In this document: positions 51,851 through 63,927 of the stretch, one piece after another
Layout of the letters: each line of letters begins with the position of its first letter
Position numbering within the stretch: position 1 is the first letter of the stretch
Source: Zonotrichia leucophrys gambelii
Lineage: Eukaryota; Chordata; Aves; Passeriformes; Passerellidae
Assembly (NCBI RefSeq): GCF_028769735.1
Contig: NC_088173.1
Coordinates: 18,788,038-18,852,037 of the forward strand
DNA: 64,000 nt
Direction: 5' to 3'
Notes under the pieces: generated by a model
The model's database searches: none
Told to the model about the DNA's origin: nothing
The model's input: the letters and a program-made list of their open reading frames with translations, nothing else
Position numbers and translations under genes: made by a program

Positions 51851-51940
51851 TTAACAGCAACTGATATAATTCCTTTTAAAACCAGCTCCAGGTTTTTAAC
51901 AGCAACTGACATAATTCCTTTTAAAACCAGCTCCAGGTTT
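51851..51940. repeat. 45-bp tandem duplication, two copies
   Basis: Two copies of 45 bp abut at 51851-51895 and 51896-51940. Each starts TTAACAGCAACTGA and ends CCAGCTCCAGGTTT. They differ at one base (GATATA against GACATA). Because 45 is a multiple of three, a minus-strand frame reads through both copies as a 15-residue repeat (NLELVLKGI[M/I]SVAVK), but that frame has no other sign of being coding. The near identity shows a recent duplication, so copy number may vary between individuals. Confidence 0.97.
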
Positions 51941-52189
51941 TTTTTCCTCCCTAGAGAAAGAAACTTATGATTTTCTACAGATTTATGTTTCATGACTGAC
52001 TGATATTTTTAACTGTATTCTAAAAAAGTAAGGCAAGGTTTATACAGAATAGTAATACCTTATTACATCAACAGACACTTCTAAAAGAGAAGCACAGTTG
52101 TGAGCAAGCAAACCTTTTTTCAACAGTAAAGAATCTAAAGAGAAGGGCATGCCTTACTGGGGATTACATCCTCTAGCTTTTAACATAGC
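51941..52189. other. Unique non-coding DNA
   Basis: Nothing recognised. Confidence 0.6.
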
Positions 52190-52345
52190 ATGATCTAAAA
52201 ATTGTAGGTAATTATTAATAATTTGTATTTATGAATTCTATAGTAAACAATAGGGTTAAGTTGACTGTGAACTTTCACATCTCTGTAACATTAAAAGGAT
52301 GTTTTCATTGCTGAGCTACTTTATTTAATGAAATTTGAATGCTAT
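52190..52345. promoter_or_regulatory. Possible conserved non-coding element
   Basis: TAATTATTAATAATTTG, a GTAAACAATAGGG forkhead-like word and TTATTTAATGAAATTTG lie close together, with few homopolymers and no transposon signature. This was judged by eye only. Confidence 0.2.
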
Positions 52346-55210
52346 CATTATCTTCTAGCTCCTCACCGTGCCAAACAAGTCACTCAAAATTCTGGTTATT
52401 TAAGACTGCAGGCCAAAGAAAATCTCATGCGAACCCCAGAGAGGGAAAAGTATTAAAGACTAGATCTATTATCACAAACATAAGTCAAAATTGTTAGTGC
52501 TTGAAACATTTCCAAGTCAATTATATAATGAGAATCTGTACCTAAGCAAATAAAATTTCACATCTCAAATTTCCATTCAGATATTACAAGCATGTAAAAA
52601 ACAATCTCCAGTGTAGTGCAGCTCATCCTTAAAATTGGGAGAAGATAACTAAAGTGACTGAAATCAGTGATAAACTTCAGAACACACTAATTCTATAGAC
52701 AGTTAAGTCTGATTCAATACTGTTAAATCAGCAAACATGATTTTTTTCTTTTTCTTTTTTTTTTTTTGGCTGAGTAAGGACTACAGGATTCAGTTCTTTG
52801 CCACCTAAAGTGGCATTTTGAAAAATGATGTTAGTTTGGTTTGCAACCTCAACTGACACAGGAAAACACTAAGATGAATTACAAACATTTCTGCATGAGC
52901 TCTGGACAGGATGATGCAATATGCTGAAACAACCCAAGCAACAAGAAACAGCCCAGGAGCAAACAGCAAAAGCAGCCCCTGTAGTCCATGAGTGATTAAC
53001 TGCCTGCACTGATAAAATGGGGAGACCCCTTCAGTGCCAGGTAGTTGTTTACTTTGGAAACAAAATCTAAAACTTAACACTCTCCAATGGAGTCTGCCTA
53101 ATCTTCATTACTGCAGCCCATGAGAATAGATTTGACTGTAAGGCACAAGGACAGATAAATGGGGATGCTGCAGCATGATCATTCAAAGAAAAAATATATT
53201 TGAAATATTTCAACATGAATTTCAGTACAACTAAGCAATCAACTCAGAGCAGCAAATATATAGGCTTCTCCTTAGACTACCTTGTGTAGAAAAGTAAGAT
53301 GAAGAAAGTTTCCTTTTATCTGTTCATGTTGTAGATTTAGCTATCAATCGTAGAATTTGGGATAAATGTCAAGACCCTCCTGCCAGATGAAACAAATAAG
53401 GAAAATGGCCTTGAAAGAACCAAAAGGTATCAACAGAGGATGAAAAAATGAATCAAGGCAAAAATAGCAATGAACCTCAATTGTTACTTAGGGTTGAAAG
53501 AAAAACAGCAGCTGTGTATATCCAGAAAACACACAGCAATGTAGAGAGAATTTTGGCAGGAAGCTAAAAAGCAATGTCATTGTTCAGCCAGTATCCACTC
53601 CCTAATAATGGTAAGTGAAAATTTTTTCTCCAAGCTTTTCAAACAGGACAGTAAACCTTAGAACTAAGCCACAGTACTAAAAATGTTCCAAAGATTATAT
53701 TTTGGTTTAGGTGCAGTGGAACTTAGATAGTCTGTTTACAAGCACTTTAACTAACCTTCAGTGAACACAGGACTAGTTTTCCTCACTTGTTTCACACAAA
53801 TTAAACAAATAATTTGGAGTTCAATTTCCTGTTGAGTGTTAAAGCAGAATTCCAACAAACTAAGGAAAACAAAGTGAGGCATTATCAATTATGTAAAATA
53901 TGAGTGCATGAGTGCTTTTGGATTTTCACTTCACCTATAAAAACAAACTGCTGTATTATTATTTTAGCAAGTATTCTTCTTTTGCCAAATTGGAATTTAT
54001 GTATCTCCTCATGTGTCAAAACAGGACTGCATTGTTCCTCCAGAGGTCTTACTAAATGGTATGGAAATTCCAAATCATGGTCAAGGATTCATTTAGGCAA
54101 AGAGACCTTAATTTTTCAGTATGTCAATTCTGGGTGTCACTTAACCTTTCTATAACACATATTACACAAAACCAAAGGAAGACACTGTGAGAAAATAGAG
54201 GATTTTTTCTGTCATCACAGGAACGATGATAATCAAGAAAGCAAGCAAGCAGACTGAAAAGACTGTCTTCACATGCATTTCAGGACTACAGACATTACAC
54301 GTAATTTTTTATTGATGCATTTAGAACTGTCAGTGGCAAGTAAAATTGGGCTTCCTCTCTGCATCAGACATCAGCTGGATTCAAGCAGATCAGTAGACAG
54401 GTACCTCATGTCATGATAAGTTTCAATTGAATGAACTGGTAAATGAGTGCAGACTGAAGTAGCTCCACTAATTGGCAAACTAAAAGCTCAGACTGAACCC
54501 TAGTAGGTTTTGCACCAGTGTGAGTACCACACATCATAATTGCTACCACTAACTCCAGATCAATATGAATAGGGAGCTGTGCTCCAGAGCACACCAAAGA
54601 TTCTGCTTCTTTCATCATTCAGATGATAGATCTTGCCAGAAAATCTCTGCAGTTTCCTTGCTCAGAAAGTATTCCCACATCCACATAGTTCAGACACATT
54701 CTCTAATAAGGTATTGATCCTTAAGCAGCAAGCAAAAAAACTAACAGACCTGAGTTTGCATCCCTGCCATATTCCCTCCTATTTTCCTTTATTGCTAAGC
54801 CACCATGCACAACTGCCACATCAATACTACTCTCCCTTATGAGATCCTTGTTTCCACTGCCTTCATACACCTGTATTAGTTGTTAATCATTAAAAATTAT
54901 TCCTCCCCTGCCTCTTACTACACTATCACATAAAGGGTCTCCCAAATCTACTAGTGCTGCTTCTTTACTGTCCATTTCACTTTCCTAAAAGTGAACAAAA
55001 GCACTATAAAGCCACTTCATTAACTGAAAACACAATCCTTTCACGACTGCTTATGAAGCTGCCTTGCCCCATTGTCTCTGAGGTATTTTCAGGATACAGC
55101 TTTACAAGGCAAGCGTGACTTGGATATTGTGTGTACCTTAGTGGGAGAACCAGCTGCTGGAGAGGATCAGGCATAAGCTCATAAGCATGTTTTCTCTCCA
55201 ACATTCTGAT
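52346..55210. other. Unique non-coding DNA
   Basis: No gene was recognised. A T-rich tract lies at 52739-52767. Open frames at 52805-53080 and 53904-54155 carry no family motif. GC content rises from about 55040 towards the LTR that follows. Confidence 0.55.
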
Positions 55211-55871
55211 TGTTGCAACAGCAAAGTTGCAACTGCAAAAGAGGGTCCTGCAGAGATGAGGCAGTGCCGTTCAGAGCCAACTTCCTTTTCTGCCTTGGCA
55301 TTAATGCTCCGTGCACCTATGTCTAGAAAAGGGTTGAGTCCTGGACAGCTCACTAAGGAGCTCTGTAACCAGCACAGATCCCCAAGTCCTGACCCCATCA
55401 CTTCCTGGAGGGCTCCAAAGGCCTGAACACACCCATGAATTACATGGCACAGCTGGTGTGAAAAATCTACTTTATACACGAAGTGTGCACCAGGTAAACT
55501 ATAAAAGGAAGTGGATAGGTCCCATACTCATTCACTCCTTTGGTGACCTCAGATCTTGACCATCCATAGCAGCAGGAAGGACATGAGATCTAAGGACTAG
55601 TGACCTTTTCCTTTCTCTTGTCCATCTTGATTTCTTTCCTCTCATTCTATCCTGGCAGGTACAGTGATTCTATTCTACCCCTCACTCTGAACCTGAAGTT
55701 TGTTGCAGAAGTTAGGAGATTGTTAAAGAGAGTTATAAAAGTTGAGAGCTTGTTAGCCAAAACTTCTCTGACTAAGAAGCTGCTGTAATAAAGGCAACTA
55801 CGCAATAAAGCATAAGACTTCCCTGACACATGGAGTAGTGTCTCTATTCAGCTGAACACGAATTTACAACA
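55211..55871 (+). mobile_element. Probable solo LTR of an endogenous retrovirus
   Basis: The block begins TGTTGCAAC and ends TTTACAACA. The reverse complement of the end is TGTTGTAAA, so the termini form the short imperfect inverted repeat TGTTG...CAACA expected of an LTR. Inside, in the right order, are a TATA-like CTATAAAAGG (55500-55509) and two AATAAA signals at about 55787 and 55804. A U5-like tail of about 60 bases follows. The 5-base flanks CTGAT and ATCAT match at only three of five positions, so there is no clear target duplication. No primer-binding site, gag, pol or env was seen on either side, hence solo. The organisation recalls ERVL-type LTRs of birds, but I cannot assign the family. 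The left half could be shorter than stated. Confidence 0.52.
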
Positions 55872-57478
55872 ATCATGCTCACTTCCAGGCTGTGACAGCT
55901 GGTCAAGCTGTTTTAGATTTTGCTCATTCAGGATTGTATCAGGAAACTTGGCAGTCTAGGATTTTTTCCTCCATTACTCAATCTACCTTGTCCTTGATTA
56001 ACAGCTTGGATGTGTCTGTCGTATCTGGCTAATGGTTTGCAGTGTTTCACTCCTCCTGAAAGCCCAAGGCAGAAGACAGGAACTGCAGTGCTAAATGGAG
56101 GGAACTGAGGCTTAAAAACAGAAAAGGCATCAGTTGTCAGTGACACAGTACAGGCACATTATTTATCTTCATCTTCTATAAACTTTCTCAGCCCATCTGC
56201 TGGAAGCATAGCATGGGTCCAAGGCAGCAAACTGGATTCAGATCCAAGTTTCTCAGTATTATTTGTCTATCCAGAAAACTTCAGTCATTAGATAGTGCTT
56301 AAAGAAAGGAACATTTCTGAAGTCCTCTCCTTCCACAAAGTGCACTCACATTGATCAAAATACAGCAATCTCTCTCATAGTCTTAATGCAACTTGAAAGG
56401 TACAGCTCAGAACATCCATCACTAATATAGCCCCAATTCTAAGAGTACCATCAAAAATGTTGGCTTTTTCATTGGGTGTAGTTTTAAAAATCTAACAAAA
56501 TAAGTTTTAAAAAACTTGACTGGATTGCCTGCTCTTATTAACAAGTTTGTCCAGTGCGTGATCTGGAAGTATACAAGCCATCCAAAAAAGGAGGATCCAG
56601 CACAGGATGAGTCCACTGTGGTTTCACACTCCAGAGATGCAAGGCTAGCCAAGGTCTGCCTGCTTAGGAGCACATCTCCAAAGCATCACTTTGATAATTT
56701 ATTACAATGCAATTTCACCTGCCAGAAGAGAAATATTCAGAACAAGGTCAATGACCAGAACTGAAGAATGTCAGAAGCACATGGGTGAAATCCTCCCTGT
56801 AAAGGAGATAAGGCAAATATCTACATGAAGAACCTTCAATATAAATTTCAGAAAAACACACGTAAGGTTCAAGACTGCCCAGAAGATGTTTATCTCTGAA
56901 GAACCATGGGAGACAACCCGGGAGCAGCTTCATTTAGCAGCCTGCTAGAAGAAACAAAAGAAAGGAACACTTCAGGGTTAATCCCAACTCACAAACAGCT
57001 TCTACACGTAATATTTTTAGTGCTCTAAATCTATCCCAATGTATAGCTAATGAGAAGAGTTTTACAAAGCACTATAGAGTAGCTCGCATGACTCCAATAC
57101 TCCAGTCCTGAGGAAGGATTGATTCTGAGCAGGTCCTCATTTACAGGATTTGGCACCCCAGGGAAGGTCATCACCATTCTGTGGTAACCCTGCACTGAGC
57201 AGCAGAGTGGGAAAAGGTTTTAAAGAAGATTAAATTGCAACATCAATATTTAAAACAAAGTCCATCTTTGCTTTCTCTGGACATTTTATCTCTTAATTAT
57301 TAAGATATGGCTATGTGAACTATTCTACTGCATCAAAGATACAGAACTACAAATGCAAATTCACAAAAGTCCTGAAAATTAGGACAAATAATTTAAGAAG
57401 TCTGCTAGAGCTTCCTTTCTTGAAGGGATTGATGAGGTGAAAATCCATTCCTCAGAGGTATTAAGTACCTGTGGTACC
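55872..57478. other. Unique non-coding DNA
   Basis: No gene was recognised. The frame at 56516-56764 (82 codons) is lysine- and serine-rich without a family motif. Confidence 0.55.
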
Positions 57479-57510
57479 AATCCATGCTTTCCATGAGGAA
57501 AGCATGGATT
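57479..57510. repeat. Perfect 14-bp inverted repeat with 4-nt loop
   Basis: AATCCATGCTTTCC (57479-57492) pairs exactly with GGAAAGCATGGATT (57497-57510) around the loop ATGA. The hairpin is followed by TTAATTAATT. No RNA gene is recognised here. Confidence 0.96.
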
Positions 57511-60500
57511 TTAATTAATTACAGATATCACTGTCTGTAGAATCAGCTTCAATTTCTGCCAATATTGAATACAGTTCAATTTTTCTGGTAAAGGACTACA
57601 ATTCTAAAACTTTTCAAGGTTGGTTGGTGGGGTTTTTTCTCCCTGTTAAAAAGAAAAAAAAAAACACCACAAAACACTATCTCTGTAATGGAACTTTTGA
57701 GGACCAGAATGACTTTTGCCATTTCTCAAAGTTGCATGGTAACAAAAGGTCACAGGCTGGCTCCACTTCCCTTGTATTTAACAAAATAATGTGGTTCAGA
57801 ACAGAAAAGCTCAGCTTAAAGGTCACAACAAAATCTATTTTTCTTCACTGTATTATTCTTCAGAATATTTCCTCAGAGTCATATTCCATGCTAAAGCAGA
57901 GTGAACAGGTTACAAAATGAATGTAGCTAACACACTGTACATGTTGTTTCCTAGACACTCTGACACCACCACCTTTGTCTCTTTTCAATGGAGGGTAGGC
58001 AAGGACACTAAACTTCACTAGTCAAAAAAAATTTTGATGGAAAAGTGCCAGAACACTTAAGGAAGCTAAATATCATAGCAAACTAAAACACCACCTGTCA
58101 AAATCATATATCATGACTTTAAAAGCTTTAGGGCAGCAATTTACATATTCCTGGTTGGACTATTTCTTATAAAAAGCAATCAATAGTTATAAAAAGCATA
58201 ATCTGTTTCCAGGCCTAAACAAAACTTCCAGATACAAGTCCAAATGCCACACCAGGCAAAACCAAACTTTTTTTGCTTATCTTCTCAACCGAAGGAGCAT
58301 TGGAACATTCCATTCCGTCTAGAAATGAGGTATTTTAAAGGCTTTTACTGAGAATTAGCGCAGACCTTTATTGCCTGAAGAAGCCTTAGTGAGCAATGAT
58401 ACTTGTTATGGATACCACAGCAGGTGTGGGATAAATTTTACTTACACCTTTTTCTCTCCTTTTGGAAAGATTGCATTCCACAGAATTCTGTAACAACACA
58501 GCTTCATGAATAAAAGGGGTAGTATCCAGATTTTAACAAGGAAATGGATGGAGAACCTCTTTGAGTCCTTCCAGTTTACAGACATCCTGTACCATTCACC
58601 TTTCTCCTCTGTTTACTTCCTAGTTTCAGATATACTAAAAGACATAAACAAAGCCAAAATCCCAACATATGACATGAAAGGTCTTCTAGCCTCTTCCTCC
58701 CCTCAACCTTTAAAATATATCTCTTTGACATGGATTGGGATTATCACCTTCTTTGAAACGTGAGCATGGGAAATCTCAGACCACAACTGCCATTATACCA
58801 CATACTCTATGAAAAAATAGCTCATATATAACAGGCATAGAGGATATATATGTATCACCAGAAAGTGATAAAAAGAGCAAACAAAAGAGACACAACAAGA
58901 ATATTCTGATGAAGCAGTGCAAATATGTGCGTGGGTCTTCCATGTCTGATAAAAATGAAACACCTTTTGTTAAGACGTAATGCCCTTCAAAAGCAGTGCT
59001 CTATCTACAAAATATTTCAGAGCAATATTAATCAGTACAATAACCGAAAGTTTCTATAGCAAAAATCCTGCTAGTCAACACTAACTTTCCCAAAGAAGAA
59101 TCAAAAGCATGGTCTGAACTTTCACCTTTCTTATCCAAATTAAAAGAATAAACACAGATCTTGTTATGAGCACGTAACATTATAAATTCACACCAAATAA
59201 TGAGAGCACTGATGCATAGCACTACTATATGCAGAAACATACAAAATAAAGAACATAACTTTGATTTTTATTTTTTATTCACATATAAAGGAACCAGACT
59301 CTAACCCAAAGTAATCCAGGAATAGACATAAATAATATTAAATGAATCAAGCTCAGGTCCATACAAGACATTTTAGATTGCCTGGGTTTTTGTTTTGGAA
59401 TTCCTTCTTTAAATGTGAGAAACAAATATTATTAAGTCTTTACTTCCTTGAGTACTTTTTAGCCAAAAACAAATCTACTAGTAATCTAATTTAAATTATA
59501 CATGCCCACAAATGTGGATATATATGTCCTTTCTAGATAAATGAGTAGCCAACTTACTCAAATGTAAAACAAATTTTTGCTCACTTGAAGATTTTAACAA
59601 ATCAAGAACAAGTCCTAATGTTTTTTTTAACATCTGTAGAGGGTTGAACCATGTTTAGTCATGAAATCATGGTTCCAGATAACAGTCAGTAACACAACAT
59701 GATGGAGATGGGAATTATTAGAACTAACAACAGGACCGTCCTTCTAAACACAGTGAGTTTTTTTCATCTAGGCTTCTGCTCAGCTATAACATATACACAG
59801 TTTGGGTCCCTTTAAGGAAAATGAATAGTAAAGTAAATATTTTTCTTCCTCCTCACACTTATACAGGATCAGCAAAAACTGATTGGCCTCTTTCAACGCG
59901 CACACTTCGTACTCAGCTCTATTTAGCATCATGCCATCTGGGCCTAATTTTTTTTTTCCTTCTGACATCAGCAAGCTGCATAATGCAAAGCAAATTTCCT
60001 TTGATGCTAGGGCTAGATCAAGAAGAATGAGCAGGCCAGCATGTTTTTCCACATTTAGACAGCCAGATAAACTCCTACTCATCTTCATCACACACTGCTG
60101 AAGAGTCAAATTTCTCCTACAGAGGCTCAGTGTCTTAAAAGAAAAAAAACAGATGCAATATTTAGGCATTGCTGTACAGTCAACAGTCAATAATTTTCAA
60201 ATTCAGCAGCTGTCAGCTCCTCCTTTGATATTTACACAGAGTAAGCTATTCCCCTTACAGTTTGTTTGGTTTATTTTTTAATAAGAAAGCAAAGACAAAG
60301 CTAGATCACCATCCATACACTGCTACATAAGACTTCTTCTATCCCCTCTCATCAGCAGCACTGCTTATCAGCATTTTTGTGAGCATCTCAGAAGAGAAAG
60401 GTACCAGCAACGCACATTCATGCTGTCAAGCTCTCAGCTCCTGGTAAAACTCTGCCAGTTTCCAAGGTAATATCCCCTTGATTATTGCTTGAGGTTTGTG

Positions 60501-61746
60501 TTCACATACAGAGCAGACTTCTGACAAAAATACCTAAATCTTCCTTTACCTTCACTGTATGATTTGGTTTTTTGAGTTGCTTATAATTTTGCACATATTT
60601 TAACTACTTGGGTCAAAATCTGCAATCTTTTCTGAATGGATAAAAGTTTTTTTTCCATTCACTGCTGAAGCTCAGATGCTTTCCCCACGTCAAAAGTTAG
60701 ATACATACATTATCTGCTGTCAAGACTCAAAATATAGTAGCAATCCACTAAGACAAACACACAGCTTTTGTCTCCGTCATTTGTGCTCTTTGAAGATAAA
60801 GGTTTGCTAGAGATTTAGTGTCAGAACTTTATTAGATACCACTTGCACCAATATTTCAGCATACAGATGATCGGGAATTCCTTTATTATTGTATCTGTGA
60901 GCTGCATTGAAGCCAAGAACCAGAACAGAGAACTTTACCAGTTCAAAGGAACTGATGGAAGCAGGACTCACAAAAGCACCTCGATACACAACACTGCTGC
61001 AGAATCAATGTGTGAGCTAAGTCATGGCTATCTGAAAAACAACAGAACACACTCTACCCTTTACCTGCATGTCTGAAAGGTCAGAGCTTCACACAAAGGG
61101 CAGGCACAGAATCCTATAACACTGAAAATCCCCTGTCTATCATCTCTTCCCTTTTATTATTGAATCTCTCTTCAAGAATCCCACTCAACAGATGACAAGA
61201 CAATTGTTCTCCAAGGTCAGCCCCAAGCCCTTCAGTTTAAACTACAGAAGACAGAGCAGAAAATTGCATCATGCAGAGACAAGTGTGGAGCTCCAAAAAA
61301 GACTGGACAAGGAACTGAGTTTCCAAAGGCACCATGCCTATTTGATATGGTCTAGATACCAAAACTGGTATATTTCTATACACCATTCCTGTAGTTACAA
61401 AGTGGTTTGCACTAGAAAGCAGTTTCTCATTAAATTTCTCACTACATGGTACGTGTAAGGCTTGAATATCAAAAACTTGATCTATTTCTCTCAAAGAGTT
61501 CTTTCCAACACTAAACAATTGTACTCTTGACAGTTCCAACAATTCCTAGGGCATTATTAATAAAGTAGCAACACTCTGCATTCTGCATCACTATGCCTTT
61601 TCTTTGAGTATTTTATCTCTCCTTAGTGGCATGCTATGTTTGCTAATACACACCATTTATGACATTTCTGAAAAGAAATAGCTTTCCTTCCTGAAAATAA
61701 GATCTGCAGAAATACATGCATATTATTACAACAGTCATTTATCTTA

Positions 61747-61793
61747 TCCTCATTCATTCTCACTCATTCTTCTCTTAGTTCTCACTTATTCAC
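61747..61793. repeat. TCATTC/TCAC-rich short repeat
   Basis: An imperfect repetition of CTCATTCATTCTCACTCATTC and CTCACTTATTCAC, a decayed simple repeat. Confidence 0.7.
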
Positions 61794-62005
61794 AAAATAA
61801 CAATTCTGTGCACCCTTCTCTTCAGGAGAGACTTTTACCTGTTCAGGCTAGAAACAAGTTCTCAGACTCACTCTGCCCCTGATGTTTTACTCCTTGCTCT
61901 TGTTAAAATCTGGGGATTAGTGACAAACATACCAAAAACACCTACAGAAAAGTAAAAATTACTAGTAAGACAAGTTTTAGTGCACCACAGAGTGTTAGAA
62001 AGAAA

Positions 62006-62088
62006 AACAGTAAATATTTTAAATTATAGGAAATTATCTGACAAGATAGATTTTAAATAACAGGACTATTAACAGTAAATATTTTAAA
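62006..62088. repeat. Direct repeat, 18 bp twice at 65-bp spacing
   Basis: AACAGTAAATATTTTAAA occurs at 62006-62023 and at 62071-62088. The sequence between them also contains TTTTAAATAACAGGA. It looks like an old local duplication. Confidence 0.9.
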
Positions 62089-63169
62089 CATTAAGCATTT
62101 CAAGTAAAAGGAAGATGCAAAGGAGAAGATGCATCTTTACTGATTTATTTCATAACAGAGAGGAGCTGTGAATATGGCCTGGAGTTCTAGTCATTGCAAT
62201 GGCAAGGTCAAAAGCACAGAGAGCTGCAGGATACACAAGAAGAAAATTGGCAACTACTAGAAATAGAAGAAGAATACTAGAGTCGTTCTTTACTTGTTCT
62301 GAAATGCTACTCAAGCAGGAATGACTGCTTTTAAGATTTATATCTGCAAATAGATTTGTATTTGTACAGTACTTGTACAAACCAAAACTGGGAATCACTC
62401 AAGGATGATTGCAGCAGCATAATGTCATGTAAAATTATCACAGTCACAAAGCTTTGAACACCTGGAAGACATTAAAATTACTACTGAAATGGTTGTCATC
62501 TTTGGCATAAAGAACAAAATAATATAAAAAAACTCCAAAAACCTAGGTTGCTTATTTCTTCACATTTTTAGATTCATGAAGACCAGGCCCACTACGGAAA
62601 CCAAGATTAAAAATATTTCATTATTAAGCTTCAAAGAAGGAAAGTTACCCATTTAAAATAAAGAGAAGAAACAGAGTTAAAGGCAGCACACTGAAAGCCT
62701 GAGTTTCTTCCAACTATAAATCACCTCAATTCATTACTGTAATACAATCAACTCATGGTTATCTAGTATTTTTCATTCATAAGCTTCAAAATCTACAGGG
62801 AAGTCCTCAGCTGATAGCAATAGCATTGTCTCATTAAACTGGATATGGAACACTTGGATTTTGAGGGTATTTAATGATTTTTTTTACATTAGAAGTGCTA
62901 GTTCTTCCTTGATGTATGGAACAATGTCCCACCTTGAAGCCATATGCCAGGGATGACTACTAGCAAAGTCCCATGTGCATCTTGCTGAGATGCAGGAGAT
63001 TAAACTCAAATGAAATAGAAACACCCCCAAATAATCCAATCGGACAAAGAAACAATGTAAGACCTGAGGATGTTTTACTGATGGTTTATAAAGCCTTCCT
63101 GGTGATCGCAGAAGGTGAAACCACACTGCAGAAAAACAATAATCATTACTTCTATTAGCTGTGATTCCA

Positions 63170-63480
63170 CTTGAAAAGTTGTGTGCAGCTCTGGTAATAT
63201 CCACCACCAGGCTGCAAAGAGTAGCATGAATGATAAAACTGAGAAGCTGATTTATGAGGAAAGATTAGGAGTTAAACACATGGAATTTTGCTATCTAATA
63301 GTGAAGAGTGAGCATAAGCATCCATGAATATTAGATAGATGGAACTTCTAAGGAGAAGGAAATCTGTCTAGTGTGACACACAAGAAATAGAAGTGAAATG
63401 ATGAAGACCAGAAAAGAAATGTTTGAAAGAACTTCCTTATGGGGATCTTCCCTCCATGAAGTAATTATACTTTGAAATTG
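63170..63480 (+). mobile_element. Very old CR1-like LINE remnant
   Basis: In the plus direction the stretch follows the order of a CR1 sequence at the end of its second reading frame and the start of the 3' UTR. It has GTTGTGTGCAGCTCTGG (63178-63194), AATGATAAAACTGAGAAGCTG (63229-63249), TTTATGAGGAAAGATTAGGA (63251-63270), AGATAGATGGAAC (63333 area), GAAAGAACTTCCT (63425 area) and a CTTCCCTCCATGAAG-like word. These correspond to the usual phrases of ancient CR1 copies in reptile and bird genomes. It is far more diverged than the copy at 5987-6405 and has the opposite orientation. The ends are vague. Confidence 0.62.
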
Positions 63481-63624
63481 CATAAAACTATCACAGATAA
63501 AAGTTTCAAAAGTAGGCTGCAATGAGCATTTTCACTTTGTCAGGGACACAGGCTGGCTAATACAGCCATTTCTCCTAGGCCCCTGGATAACTCTGCTTAA
63601 GTCTGAAGGGACTAGCAACAGCAG

Positions 63625-63927
63625 ATGGGTCAAAGGCAATTGAGCCATAACCTATTCTTCTGCCTCCTTACCTTTCTTTGCATATGCATCCAACTACTCC
63701 AGTTGCTGTTCATGCCATCTCCTTTTACATGCACATACACAGCTGCTGCTTCTACCCCTGACCTTTCAACAATGGACACAGACATTGCCACTGATACGTG
63801 GAACAACAGCACACATACACGTCCATCTGCAGAGCAAATCAATGCACATGTGTCAAACCACTTCATAGCAATGACAGAGGGTTGCAAATCAGGAATGAAG
63901 GAAAATAAAAAGAAATCTACACAGTGA
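63625..63927 (+). other. Open frame with hydrophobic N-terminus, doubtful
   Basis: A 100-codon frame begins MGQRQLSHNLFFCLLTFLCI. The hydrophobic run at about residues 8-30 could be a signal peptide or signal anchor. A threonine- and serine-rich part with one NxS/T site (NNST, about residues 60-63) follows, then a lysine-rich end (KENKKKSTQ). The stop is TGA within CAGTGAGTG, which is itself donor-like. A minus-strand frame of 117 codons (63630-63983) overlaps nearly all of it, which suggests simply a low stop density. No family, Kozak context or polyadenylation signal was seen. Most likely it is not a gene. Confidence 0.15.

Larger units (their letters stand above)
57511..63169. other. Unique AT-rich non-coding DNA, about 5.7 kb
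   Basis: It contains a T/G tract at 57619-57638 with an A/C tract directly after it (57648-57676). An 18-bp direct repeat lies at 62006 and 62071, and a TCATTC-rich stretch at 61747-61793. On the minus strand 60939-61031 has an acceptor-like TTGTTTTTCAG and a donor-like GTAAAG, but all frames contain stops. The 136-codon minus frame at 59780-60190 has no recognisable domain. Confidence 0.55.

Noticed and set aside
59780..60190. 136-codon minus-strand frame
   Set aside because: No recognisable domain. Plus-strand frames overlap it. The length is not surprising for a 64-kb window.
60939..61031. Minus-strand segment with acceptor-like TTGTTTTTCAG and donor GTAAAG
   Set aside because: All three frames contain stops and the donor is only moderate, so nothing beyond chance is supported.
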